Assembly (NCBI GenBank): GCA_963995525.1
Contig: OZ023213.1
Location: 34,612,193-34,676,192, forward strand
Length of the DNA stretch: 64,000 bases
Origin: Escarpia spicata
Taxonomy: Eukaryota > Annelida > Polychaeta > Sabellida > Siboglinidae
Reading direction: 5' to 3'
How positions within the stretch are numbered: position 1 is the first letter of the stretch; each line of letters begins with the position of its first letter. Made by a program: the position numbers and the translations under genes. This document shows, one piece after another, positions 36,801 through 46,325 of the stretch. The notes under the pieces are model-generated. The model was not told the DNA's origin and searched no databases. It was given only the letters and a program-made list of their open reading frames with translations.

Positions 36801-39800
36801 TATATACGTACACAAGGGCGGGGGACATGGAAACTGTGATCAAAGGACAGACGGGCGAGTCCAACTGATTGCTGTTGTTGCTGATTACATTTTAGTGACA
36901 ACTTAATGGTAAGAAGATGTTAGTTTCTCTCTCTGGCAGGCTCTGGCAATGATCTCGATGACTTTATACATAGTCACAGGAAAGAAACAGATGTAATAAT
37001 AATTTTATTGCATTTCTCTGCACCATAAATCTGGCAATTATTACCATTCAAAGGTGCTTTACAATCTATGTAATGTAGCTATAATAATTATTAAAAACAT
37101 TAAATATATCTCAATAAGTTGGCCCTATATATACACAGAAAATTAAGACTACAATAGTACGTACGATTATGGCATTATTCCCATTCTGCTAAGGGGCTTT
37201 ATCAGAATAAATGGTCTCGTTTCATAGTATTGTGTCGTTTTTGCATCAGTTACACAATTACAAAGTAAGCCTATTCATACTCACCAGACATGGGGTCAAA
37301 TACATTGAAAAGTATTTAAATGCAAATACTGTTGACATTTCAAATGCAAATACTTTTCAAAAGTATTTCAAATACTTTTCTAATTCTCTTGATCTTGTCG
37401 TGCTCATGCACAATAAATAATTACAAAAAAGAGCTATACTTGATCATTGTTTATTCAGAATTAAGGACGTTCATCGAGTCAATAGTACCAAGCTCTAATC
37501 GGTCACACATTGTTAATTTTTTTCCCCTGTGACAGGTTAATCCTGTTTTCCATTTCCTGTGCCCACTGATGCACTAAACTATGACACTGTATTTCAATAA
37601 AATTAGATTAAGGCACACACTATCAATTAAATGCTTGCTAACCTGACCCTGAGGCAGGTCAGCTGATACACTGATCATCCATCTGACAATGACCCAAGTT
37701 ACAGTTACTGATCAAAGCTTGCAACTGGCTGCAGTTGGTCAGCAAATAAAAGAGCTATAGGGAGGCCAGTTTTCTCTCAGTTAATGTCATGCCTCGGTGA
37801 TCACATAAGTAACATCAGTGACCTGTATCAACTGCCTTGACCAAGCAACAATTTAATTAAGTACAGCTGTGATAACAGTTTTCATTGACAGAATTAAATG
37901 CTATAAGTATTTGATAAAAGTATTTGAAAAGTATTTGATTTTAAAAATACTTTTAAAATGTATTTAAATGCAAATATTTTTGGCTCAAAATTTTGAAATG
38001 CAAATATTGGATCAGTTGGATTTAAATGCATTTAGGATAAATGCATTTGCTTTTGACCCCATGTCTGATACTCACTAATAGTACATGTGACAGCATAAAA
38101 AGTGATAAACGATTTGGCGACTACCGGTACCTGATGAAAATGATGGCATTTTCCCATTCAGCCCCAGGGAGAATTCGGAATCAATGGTATTTCATTACTG
38201 CATTTGGCTTACTGCTACCGATTCCAATACAGCCGGGCATTGTGGGAATTCCCATAATGACCCAGGCGAAGTGAGAATCATTCCCACTTCACACAGATTC
38301 TCCAAACACCAGCAACATATATACGAAGACTACAGACTGACTTAGTCTTAGTGATGAATAGTCAGTTAATTACTTAAAAAATCAGGCCTCAACATTGGCA
38401 CTGCCTTGCTGGCCCAGCACCTTTTTTGAGGCTGTCAGGCTACTTCGGGCACAAGTTTTCATATTTTACTGGCCTGCCGGACCACTGGTTTCAATCTAAT
38501 TGTCTACCACAGTGTTTCCTGTAACCCGACCCTACCTAGAAAAATTAGACGACACGAACGCATCCCACATATTAATGATGGGAGACTTCAATTACCCAAA
38601 TATTAACTGGATGGACGATGCAAATATTGATGAGAGAGCGTGCAGAACAGTGCAGAACAGAGAAGCAGTTCTTAGAAGGCACAAGAGATGCATTCCTTAT
38701 ACAACACATCATGGAACCGACACGCTGCAGATTAAACCAAGTCCCACATCTATTAGACTTGATCTTTTCTAATGAAGAGGACATGGTAAACCACTACAAT
38801 GTCAAGGATCCTCTCGGAAAGAGTGACCACTGTCTGATCACATTTACTTACCAATGTTGTACACCAGTTTCAGGTCAAAGCAGTGAAACGTTCATGTATG
38901 AGAAGGGAAATTATGAACAACTACGGGAAATGTTGCGAGATGACTGGGAAACCAAATTTGAGAAACTAGATCCAGAGGAAAGCTGGGAAATGCTTACAAG
39001 TAGACTAGAAAAGGCAGAGCATAAGTGTATCCCCAAGAAGAAATCAAGGGAATTAGGAAAGTATAAGCCATTGTGGATGAACAAGAAAACAATGGAGAAA
39101 GTGAGGAAAAAGCACAGGGCTTGGAAGAAATACCTACGAACAAAGGAATGGAAAGACTACCTAGATTACACAAAAGCTAGGAATCAAGCAAGAAGAGCTA
39201 CTCGACAGGCAGTCCAGACACTTGAGCAGTCCATTGCACATGAGATTAAAAGCAATCCAAAATATTTCTGGAACTATGCTCGGTAAAAAATGAAAACAAG
39301 ACCAATAGTAGCTGATCTCCAAAATGAAGACACTAAAGAACTAACAACTACAGACAGAGAGAAGACAGAGGTTCTGAGTAAATTCTTTAGTGATGTTTTC
39401 ACTAGGGAAGATTTAACAAATGTACCAACAGTTGAGGAGCACCAGGGAATCGATACCCTAGATGATATCAACTTCACCATTGAAGATGTTGAGAAAAAAC
39501 TGAGAGATCTCAAAACTGGGAAATCACCAGGACCTGATGGTATACACCCCCGTGTACTAAAGGAACTCACGATGAAACTGAGAGTGCCATTGTACATCAT
39601 ATTCAGGAAGTCCTTGGATACAGGCATATTACCAAAAGTTTGGAAAACTGCGAATGTGTCACCAATTTACAAGAAAGGCAGTAGGCATCTAGCAGCAAAC
39701 TACAGGCCGGTAAGCTTGACTGCAGTGGCTTGTAAAGTCATGGAATCGCTGATTAAGGATGCCATTATAACACACACGGAAACTAACAAGTTAATTGCAG

Positions 39801-41422
39801 ACCAGCAACATGGTTTCATTGCTGGGAGATCATGTATCACACAACTAATGTCAACGCTGGATGACTGGACAAGAACATTAGATGAAGGAAAATGTGTAGA
39901 CGCTATATACATGGACTTCAAGAAGGCATTTGACTCAGTACCGCATCTGAGACTACTTTCAAGGTTAAATGGATATGGAATCAAAGGAAAACTACTGAAA
40001 TGGATAGAAGCATTACTCACATGCCACAAGCAAAGGGTCTTAGTCAATGGTGTATCATCCCCCTGGTCAGATGTTATAAGTGGGATACCCCAGGGAAGTG
40101 TTCTTGGTCCCATTCTTTTTATATTGTATATTGATGATATAACAAATGTAGTCGGATGTGGCATGAAGATTTTTGCGGATGATACAAAAATATACCATGA
40201 AATTTCAACAAGAAAAGATTGCTTAGATCTGCAGAAAGACCTAGACAAATTACAGGAATGGTCCGAAAAGTGGCAATTAAACTGTCACCCGGACAAATGC
40301 AAAGTAATGAGAATTGGACATGGGCACCCAGAATTTAACTACACCTTGACTACAGCAGCAGGTACAAATCCTCTGGAGTGTAGCCATGTCGAGAAAGACC
40401 TAGGTATCCATGTCGATGATCAGCTGAGATTCACACAACATATCCAAAAGGCTGTATCTAATACAAACAAGTTGCTGGGTATAATTCGTCGTACGTATCA
40501 ATACCTAGACAAGACAACCTTTCTCCATCTCTATAAGGGACTTGTCCGACCATCTCTGGAGTATGGCGTAGCAGTCTGGTCTCCACATTATCAGTACGAT
40601 ATTGATGCTGTGGAGGCTGTCCAAAGAAGAGCGACACGAATGGTGCCAGAATTAAAACATTATGATTATGAAACGAGACTAAAGGTCATAAACTTACCAA
40701 CGTTAACATATCGTAGATTACGAGGGGACGTTATAAATGTTTTCAAATACTTGAATGGCATATTTACCTGCACGCACACTATGTTTAACCTGGACCTGTA
40801 TGAAGGAACACGGGGACATTCTTTAAAGTTGTACAAAAACAGGAGTAAACGAGAACTAAGCCTCTAAGGAGACACTTCTTTAGCGAGAGAGTAATTGATG
40901 TATGGAACACATTACCCAAAGCCATTGTCACAGCTCCAACTGTCAATGCACTGAAGAACCGACTCGATGTATTATGGATGCATCAGCCAGTCAAATTTGA
41001 TTATAAAGCTACATTGGACGATTGGTTAAAGAGCGGTACATAGGCAAATTTGCCTGAAGACCGAAGAGGATGTATGTATGTATGTTAAATCTTCGTCTTT
41101 GATAGACATGACGGTACCGACATGACAACGATTTACAAGATCTGAACAGTGTTTTAATTAGTCTAAGCTTAACTAAATGTAGACATTGAATCATTACTAT
41201 GATTAAAGTTAAACATAGTTAAATCTACGCATGGCAGTGAGCGATAATGACGGAAGAGTAGCCGATAAACCATAAATAGGCTAGATGATAACATATCGGC
41301 AGCATTACCTTGACAGTTTCTAACGACGCTTGTTCTAGCACTACGATTAACCGCTTTTTGTTTGCCTTGGTGTGTTTTGCTAGTTTATGAAGAGGTTTAT
41401 TGGTCGATTCCTCCGAAGCCAT
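27713..41422 (-). CDS. EMG1: EMG1/NEP1, 18S rRNA pseudouridine N1-methyltransferase (6 exons)
   Basis: Complete spliced gene of 226 codons. EMG1/Nep1 is a SPOUT-class methyltransferase of the nucleolar small-subunit processome. It N1-methylates the hypermodified pseudouridine of 18S rRNA and is needed for 40S assembly. Exons (minus strand): 41422-41309, 34724-34623, 34026-33885, 33012-32954, 31509-31360, 27826-27713. All five introns are GT-AG, with phases 0, 0, 1, 0, 0. Family-diagnostic stretches in order: [79 protein letters not shown] and [12 protein letters not shown], the last in the SAM-binding knot. From what I know of the family, the human protein is 244 aa; here the N-terminus is shorter. 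Intron 1 (6.6 kb) and intron 5 (3.5 kb) are swollen by LINEs, a hAT MITE, a SINE and a satellite. No coding damage is seen, so the gene is probably active. Confidence 0.95.
28985..29612 (+). mobile_element. 5'-truncated LINE with (ATT)n tail, in EMG1 intron 5
   Basis: The RT C-terminus reads [20 protein letters not shown] (about 29070), then after a frameshift [13 protein letters not shown] (about 29255-29300) and a stop near 29368. The end is AATAAACACAATTATTATT up to about 29612. The GVKxWNSLP signature is shared by LINE C-termini of the L2/CR1 type. It is antisense to EMG1. Confidence 0.75.
30318..30735 (-). mobile_element. L2-type LINE 3' fragment, in EMG1 intron 5
   Basis: On the minus strand it holds [16 protein letters not shown], an L2 C-terminal signature. 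Then come stops, a GGTGCGCCACTGAGCTC ... TTGGCGCGTAAGAAG terminus and a (ATT)n tail at about 30335-30318. It is severely truncated and dead. Confidence 0.75.
31360..31509 (-). CDS. EMG1: EMG1 exon 5
   Basis: 50 codons: [16 protein letters not shown] ... [13 protein letters not shown]. Acceptor TCTGCAG|GTG, donor AGT|GTATGT. The GAxAHG loop is part of the cofactor-binding knot in the family. Confidence 0.95.
32624..32905 (-). repeat. dispersed repeat family R1, copy 5, in EMG1 intron 4
   Basis: Starts CATAGGCGTTGGAACAGC and contains two AATAATT-G blocks, then three or four ~50-bp units (TTTTGGTGAG, GAGCCTCAA, AAACTGAGG). It ends ACCCCCCAAAATTCACCA. It is the inverse of the tail at 11222, confirming the family end. 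Confidence 0.75.
32954..33012 (-). CDS. EMG1: EMG1 exon 4
   Basis: 59 nt. With the base from exon 3 it codes [20 protein letters not shown]. Acceptor TTCACAG|TT, donor AAG|GTAAGT. Confidence 0.95.
33885..34026 (-). CDS. EMG1: EMG1 exon 3
   Basis: 142 nt: [14 protein letters not shown] ... [17 protein letters not shown] plus one base. Acceptor TTGACAG|TG, donor ATGG|GTAGGT, phase 1. This is the most conserved part of the protein. A signal-peptide-like ORF in another frame of the same strand is rejected in its favour. Confidence 0.96.
34623..34724 (-). CDS. EMG1: EMG1 exon 2
   Basis: 34 codons, [11 protein letters not shown] ... CRPDITHQ. Acceptor TTTTCAG|GTG, donor CAG|GTGAGA, phase 0 on both sides. 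It lies on the minus strand, antisense to a 62-codon plus-strand ORF that is only a shadow. Confidence 0.95.
35036..35290 (+). mobile_element. SINE family 2, copy A, in EMG1 intron 1
   Basis: tRNA-like head: GGTAGAGTGTCAGACTGTC (A-box/anticodon part) and AGGTTCAAATCTTAC (B box). The body contains CTGCAGTTTTGAAAAATGTG, then AAGCTGTTGGCCC. The same layout occurs at 41690 and 17050. It is presumably Pol III-derived and not a functional tRNA. Confidence 0.7.
36985..37080 (-). mobile_element. possible L2-type 3' tail fragment
   Basis: The minus strand reads AAAGCACCTTTGAATGG ... GCAATAAAATTATTATTA, like an L2/SINE 3' terminus with an ATT tail. No coding part is present. This is a weak call. Confidence 0.4.
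37285..38067. mobile_element. hAT-like MITE, 783 bp, 8-bp TSD
   Basis: Inverted ends CAGACATGGGGTCAAA are flanked by a perfect 8-bp duplication ATACTCAC (37277-37284 and 38068-38075). Subterminal zones are dense in AAAGTATTT and AAATGCAAATA words on both sides, the usual hAT arrangement. There is no transposase. It inserted into the hairpin satellite of EMG1 intron 1. Confidence 0.9.
38545..39286 (+). pseudogene. CR1 endonuclease, C-terminal half
   Basis: [15 protein letters not shown] (about 38560) holds the GDFN motif. A frameshift at about 38640-38660 moves to the frame with [12 protein letters not shown] and [12 protein letters not shown], which holds the catalytic SDH motif. A Lys/Arg-rich linker follows to the stop at 39284-39286. 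The N-terminal endonuclease motifs (Asn and Glu) are absent. Confidence 0.85.
39290..40867 (+). CDS. CR1 LINE reverse transcriptase (525-codon open frame)
   Basis: Non-LTR reverse transcriptase, which copies the element RNA at a nicked target. In order: [58 protein letters not shown] (first catalytic Asp, about residue 208), [23 protein letters not shown] (catalytic FADD, about residue 294), [23 protein letters not shown] and [17 protein letters not shown] frameshift at about 40860 moves the last ~60 codons ([14 protein letters not shown] ... to about 41042) into another frame, and one stop (39284-39286) separates the frame from the endonuclease. It is a retrotransposon remnant inside an intron, not a host gene. 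Confidence 0.9.
   Translation: MKTRPIVADLQNEDTKELTTTDREKTEVLSKFFSDVFTREDLTNVPTVEEHQGIDTLDDINFTIEDVEKKLRDLKTGKSPGPDGIHPRVLKELTMKLRVPLYIIFRKSLDTGILPKVWKTANVSPIYKKGSRHLAANYRPVSLTAVACKVMESLIKDAIITHTETNKLIADQQHGFIAGRSCITQLMSTLDDWTRTLDEGKCVDAIYMDFKKAFDSVPHLRLLSRLNGYGIKGKLLKWIEALLTCHKQRVLVNGVSSPWSDVISGIPQGSVLGPILFILYIDDITNVVGCGMKIFADDTKIYHEISTRKDCLDLQKDLDKLQEWSEKWQLNCHPDKCKVMRIGHGHPEFNYTLTTAAGTNPLECSHVEKDLGIHVDDQLRFTQHIQKAVSNTNKLLGIIRRTYQYLDKTTFLHLYKGLVRPSLEYGVAVWSPHYQYDIDAVEAVQRRATRMVPELKHYDYETRLKVINLPTLTYRRLRGDVINVFKYLNGIFTCTHTMFNLDLYEGTRGHSLKLYKNRSKRELSL
41309..41422 (-). CDS. EMG1: EMG1 exon 1
   Basis: 38 codons from ATG at 41422. The Lys-rich leader is followed by [15 protein letters not shown]. 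Donor AAG|GTAATG, phase 0. A SINE ends about 270 bp upstream. Confidence 0.93.
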
Positions 41423-41689
41423 CTTATTGTACGATGATGAAGATGATCAAAACTGTATATTAGAATTTAACGACGCCCCCTTGTGAATAAATCTGCCAAA
41501 TTCATACCAAATGTATCCGGCAGATGGCACGACTGGATTTTTGACAGCGTTTGTTTCACGGGCCACTAGAATTGCGTTTGCTTATAGTAGGCTACATCTT
41601 CTGGCATACATCTGCGTACATAGTGTTGCATACATGTCAGCCCGTGATAATAAAATGACTGAGATTATTAGCATGCCTGCGAAGGAGAC

Positions 41690-41905
41690 CGGTGGTGGAG
41701 CGATAGATCGCCGGACTGTCGGTTGAGGGAACTGGAGTTCGAATCCCACTATCGACCGCCGTTTCGAAACTTGAACAATTTCGTTCACTTTGCGTTTCCT
41801 GTGTCTTTCGAAAGATACACTATAAACCGTTGGTCCCTTTTACCTGGTGACTATGTCAGAGAAAGAAAATATCCCACACAATGGGTAAATGTGTAATATG
41901 TAGTG
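41690..41905 (+). mobile_element. SINE family 2, copy B
   Basis: Best copy of the family. It has GGTGGAGCGATAGATCGCC (A-box region), GGACTGTCGGTTGAGG, and the B box GAGTTCGAATCCCAC. The body has CGCCGTTTCGAAACTTG, CTTTCGAAAGATACACTA and CCGTTGGTCCCTTTTACC. It lies between the EMG1 start and the 3' end of the L2 LINE. Confidence 0.75.
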
Positions 41906-42285
41906 GACTGTCTAACTTTATTATTATTTATTATTACTAGCATTTCTATAGCGCCATATCTCCGGGACCAGCCCGTTCATAGGCGCGTACACACATTGTA
42001 AGACGTACATGGAAACAAATGTAAAAATATATATGTATAAAGATACCGGTATATGTAATAATTATTAAGATTTACAAGATTGTATATATATATAATGTGA
42101 CCAACATACATGACATATTTGCAGAAATATTAATATAATTAAGTAAGATAATATACATTATGATATATATATATAATTGCATTAAAAGATAAATAATAAT
42201 AAATTAATTAGAATACATTATATAATAGAAATAAATTAATTGATTAAATACATATTTTAAAAAAAGTGTCCTACAGCACAGTTCC

Positions 42286-44949
42286 TCAGTCGATGTACGC
42301 CTGCTTAAATAGATACGTTTTAAGGCAAGTTTTGAATTTATCCAAAGTCTCTATTTGACGAACGTTTATTGGTAGAGCGTTCCAGAGCGTAGGTCCAGCC
42401 ACGGAGAAAGCTCGTCTGCCGTAGCCCTCTAAGTTGTAGCGCGGGACTACAAGCAGATGTAGATCAGCAGATCGGAGGTTGCGGGTGGGCGCATACGGTA
42501 TTATGAGATCTTGGATATACACTGGAGCAAGACCATGTAAAGCTGTGAAAACAAGGACCAGCAGTTTGTACTGGATACGCCAGCGAACTGGAAGCCAATG
42601 CAGTTCGACCAGCACAGGTGTTATGTGCTGGTGCTTTCGGTGTCTTGAAATTAGTCTTGCTGCCGAGTTCTGTACCATCTGCAATTTGTTCATAAGTGCC
42701 TCGGTGATGCCGTACAGGACCGCGTTACTCTAGTCCAGCCGCGATGTCACCAGGGCGTGGACTAGTGTCTTACATGCATCAGTAGTAAGACAAAGTCTTA
42801 TTTTTGAAATTGCGTAGAGATGGTAGTACGCTGACTTGGTCATCTGTGACACGTGTGACGACATTGCTAGTCCAGAGTCGATTGTAATCCCGATGTTGCG
42901 GATGGTCGGTGACGGAACAATGTTACATCCGCATACACTAACACACGAAACGTCATGCAGGTGTTTACGATTTGGTGCCGATATGATAATAGCCTCGGTC
43001 TTGTTTTCGTTCAGCAGTAGTTTGTGGTCTGACATACACTGCTTCGCTTCTTCGATGCGTCGCTCGATGCGGTCAACCGCAACAGCGGCTTCTCCATCCC
43101 GCGTTTCACTCAAGTCAACATACAATTGGGCGTCATCTGCATAAAGATGGTATTGCAGCTGGTGCCTTCTGAAGATAGCACCCAATGGGAGAGTGTATAT
43201 GGAGAAGAGAATTGGGTCCAGCACAGACCCGTGTGGGATGCCAGATTCGAGCAATGTTCTATTTGAGTTGTGGCCACTAATGCACATTGACTAAGTCCGG
43301 TTCGACAGGTATGACTCCAGCCATTTCAGTGCGATGCATTCAATGCCTATGCTGCGCAACTGGTTGATTAATATCGAGTGGTCAACAATATCAAACGCCG
43401 CACTCATATCGAGCAGCACTGCCAGCACACTTTTCCTTTTGTCAAGGGAATGGAGATGGTCATTCTAAATGCGCACCAGTGCTGTCTCAGTGCTGTGATG
43501 TTGTCTGTACGCACTTTGGAAAATGTCCATCAAATTGTTGTCGTCTAGATGCTGGCGCTCCAGTAACTTTGAAACAAATGACAAGTTCGATATAGGCCGG
43601 TAGTTGTTCATCGAGTCTGAATCATGGTTTGGTTTCGTTAATAGTGGTGTGATCACAGCATGTTTGAAGTTGGCCGGCACGGACCCCGACTCGAGCGACA
43701 TGTTGATGATTGTAGCTAATGTCGGCGCAAGAATGTCAATGTTGGTTTTCACGAGTGAGGTAGGAAGTGGATCGAGCGCGCTTGATATTTTATTGGACAC
43801 TTCCTTACCAAAGAGAGAACGCCGTCTATGGTGATGCCGTAAAAAGCATTGACTGTGCAAGACTGTTCACAATGCACGTACTCAGCGTTGACAGTTTGCA
43901 GGCGTCTACTCGCTAACTGGCTTCGAATGTCTAACACTTTGCGTGTGAAGTGCACGAGAAAGTCATCTGCCAGTTGTGCTATACCAGACACAAGACTGGG
44001 CTGTTTTGGAGTAGTTTTTGTCTTCATCAAGCCATCCATGATCCTGAACAGTGCTTTGTTGTTACGTGCACATTCATCAATTTTTGTTGTGTAGAATTTG
44101 GCTTTCACAGACTGTATTTGCTGTTTGTAAGTTCCACGCTGTCCAGTGTAGATGTCTCGGTGAATCTGCAGCTTTGTCAGTTTCCATTTCCGCTCTGCTT
44201 GTCGGAGCTTTCGCTTAGCAAGCGATAATTCCACTGTGTGCCAAGCGTGTTGGGGCGCACAGTAATTGACCGTGTGATCAACGGAGCGTGGCTGTCTAAC
44301 AGTTCTTGCAAGGAAGTGTCATACTGTTGCGATAAGTCTGCAATGTTGTTACACGGGCGTGTTGCCAGGTGTGAAAGTTCGAAATCTGATCTGAAATTCG
44401 TGGGATTAATCGCAGCATATTTTCGATAAGAAACCCGCTTCTTTGTTTGGTTCGGCTTTGGTGCTTGGAGCAGGCAGTGTACAGCGTGGTGATCGGTGAG
44501 CAGGGATCCCACCGTCACTGATGTCAGAACGCTTCCTGACGATGGTGAAATTACTAGTTCCAAAATATTGCCGATGGTGTGTGTCGGATCACGAACATGT
44601 TGCTGCAAGTTGGTGACGTGCAGGAGATCAGAGAAGTCGTTTGAGTCTTTATTTCCGGCCTTTCCGTAATGGATGTTAAAATCGCCCACGATAATTAGTC
44701 CAGTCAACTGTGCTGTGAAAAGTTCCAGGAGATTGATGAACTCGGCCATAAACTTGTTGAAAGAAACACCGCCTCGGCCTGTGGATGGAGGTCTGTAAAC
44801 GAGTAATAACCTGATAACACTTGATGGTGTAGCAAACACCACCTCGAGTCACTGGAAGGACAACGCTGGCCAGTGTCGCGATAAGATCATGTTGATACAC
44901 GACTTGTATAAAACACCGATTCCCCCACCTCGTCGGTCGGGCCGAGGTT
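42286..44949 (-). pseudogene. L2 endonuclease (C-term half) and reverse transcriptase, degenerate
   Basis: Reading down from 44949: RRGGGIGVLYKSCINM, LLLVYRPPSTGRGG, LIIVGDFNIHYG (about 44695) and LLTDHHAVHCLL (about 44490), the last two being endonuclease motifs. A frameshift near 44190-44230 leads to a Lys-rich linker. RT: KHAVITPLLTKPN, NNYRPISNLSFVSKLLE (about 43610), LLDMSAAFDIVDHS (about 43405), GIPHGSVLDPILF (His and Asp where Gln and Gly are usual, about 43240), LYADDAQLYV (catalytic YADD, about 43140). C-terminus: LHWLPVRWRIQYKLLVLVF (about 42600) and LKTYLFKQAYID. In-frame stops are at about 43466, 43294 and 42731. Confidence 0.9.
44944..44949. other. target-site duplication, left (GAGGTT)
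   Basis: GAGGTT directly precedes the first base of the palindromic element and is repeated directly after its last base at 58092-58097. Confidence 0.9.
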
Positions 44950-45019
44950 AGTAGTATGGAGGATACACACACACGAGGACACGCCCCCTTTTGTATCTAG
45001 GTACGTGCATAAAAAACGT

Positions 45020-45420
45020 CGATTTCAAAATCGGGATCCTACTTATAAAAAAAGATCAAAGGCTTTTTGGTAACCTGAGTGGAATCGGGATCCTAGTTAT
45101 AAAAAACGTGATTGATGGCCTGTCACTTTTTGTGACTGAAAAGCGCCCTCTAGTGGTTAATAACAACGTCCTAGTTACGGCGTCCTTAGTTACGGCGTCC
45201 CTAGTTACGTGATAACGCCATCTAGCGAATAATAATAGCGTCCCTAGTTACGTGATAACGCCATCTAGCGAATAATATAATAACAGCGTCCCTAGTTACG
45301 ATACGGAGATATAGCAGAAACCAATGGTTATAGCTGAAACCACCGTGGTTATAGCTAAAACCACCGTGGTTACGACATACGGTTATAGCTAAAACCACCG
45401 TGGTTATAAATTAATTAATT
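45020..45420 (+). repeat. subterminal repeats, left arm
   Basis: Short words repeat close to the terminus: GCGTCCCTAGTTACG or a variant about five times, ATCGGGATCCTA twice, ACGCCATCTAGCGAATAAT twice, and GGTTATAGCTAAAACCACCG about four times. Clusters like this near transposon ends often bind the element's own transposase. The mirror lies at about 57620-58020. Confidence 0.8.
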
Positions 45421-45617
45421 AAAATTAATTAATTATATATATAGGCCTGTCACGTTTTGATTGATGACCCTTCCTTGCTTGAGGTGTCACCACCTATCGG
45501 TTATCCCAGTGACTAATTCCCTAGCGATCAACGTAGGACCTACCGTTGTGCTTACGTAAGCACTTATATAGCGTCCCTAGCGATCGTTGTATATATACGT
45601 AATAGGCCTTTATATAA

Positions 45618-45930
45618 CCACAACGGTTATAGCTAAAACCACTGGGTTATAACGGCGCTCTAAACCCATTGTGTGAGAATAACACCGCTGTACCCTATGT
45701 AGCAGTAGCCAGCAGCGCTGGCCTATGATCTGGCGGCCTAGTCGCCTTGCCACGACGTCTTACGTACACCGAGCTCCACCTTCGTGCCAGTTAATGCCAG
45801 CCCGATATATATATATATATGCTTATGTAAGCCCGTATATAACCACAACGGTTATAGCGGCGCTGCGCTCTAAACCCATTGTGTGAAAATAACCCCGCTG
45901 TACCCTATGTAGCAGCAGCGGCGTGCGCTC

Positions 45931-45963
<33 letters not shown>

Positions 45964-45990
45964 ATGACCTATGATCCGGCGGTCTAGTTT
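45618..45990 (+). repeat. duplicated block with (AGC)n, left arm
   Basis: Two copies (about 45618-45750 and 45840-45990) share ACCACAACGGTTATAGC, CTCTAAACCCATTGTGTGA, GCTGTACCCTATGTAGCAG and CCTATGATC(C/T)GGCGG. The second copy has an expanded (AGC)n tract of about 11 units at 45930-45963. Confidence 0.8.
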
Positions 45991-46325
45991 CTAAATATAA
46001 CCATGCGACTAGCCGACTCTGTAACGGCGTTAATTTCAGCCGTGGCGCTATCAAAACGAAACGAATTCCATGCATGCATTTAGCGTTTAAAAGCTGTACT
46101 CAGCGGCCTGTTAAAGCAGGATGGTTATATCGGTGGATAGACGAATGGACGCAAAATGGTGTAAGTTATGTTTTATTAATAGAAGTCACGGTGGCGTGAG
46201 CCAGGTCTGCGTAATGTTTGCTTGAGAGCCTCGTCCCTGTCGTAACCGAGCGGCGCGTGAGTTGTCCCCGTCAAACTGCCGTTGTAGCATTTGTTGAGCG
46301 ACTGGCTGGAATTAACGGCAAGTTT

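Larger units (their letters stand above)
35690..38300 (+). repeat. ~200-bp hairpin satellite, interrupted, in EMG1 intron 1
   Basis: The core TTATTCCCATTTTG ... CAAAGTGGGAATAA recurs at 36265, 36464 and 36667 (spacing 199-201 bp), and more weakly at 37171 and 38148. Related CCCATAATG(A/C)CCC words are at 35735 and 38240. Each core is itself an inverted repeat able to form a stem of about 16 bp. The array is interrupted by a hAT MITE (37285-38067) and by unrelated DNA at about 36850-37160. Confidence 0.75.
38490..41085 (+). mobile_element. CR1-type LINE, 5'-truncated, in EMG1 intron 1
   Basis: Endonuclease C-terminal half, then a long RT frame, then a 3' end GAAGACCGAAGAGG followed by (ATGT)n at about 41071-41085. 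It is antisense to EMG1. It begins within the endonuclease, so it cannot move on its own. The RT part is the least damaged LINE ORF in the window, which suggests a fairly recent insertion. Confidence 0.9.
41916..44949 (-). mobile_element. L2-type LINE, 3' part (split by the palindrome)
   Basis: Minus-strand LINE from mid-endonuclease to the 3' terminus. The end has GGCGCTATAGAAATGCTAG and an (ATA/ATT)n tail at about 41940-41916, typical of L2-clade ends. An AT-rich 3' UTR fills 41940-42285. The other half of the element is at 58092-58560. This LINE is older than the 13.1-kb insertion that splits it. Confidence 0.9.

Noticed and set aside
38500..40867. LINE ORFs in EMG1 intron 1 as host genes
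   Set aside because: They carry [17 protein letters not shown] and FADD motifs of a CR1 retrotransposon, with truncation and frameshifts.
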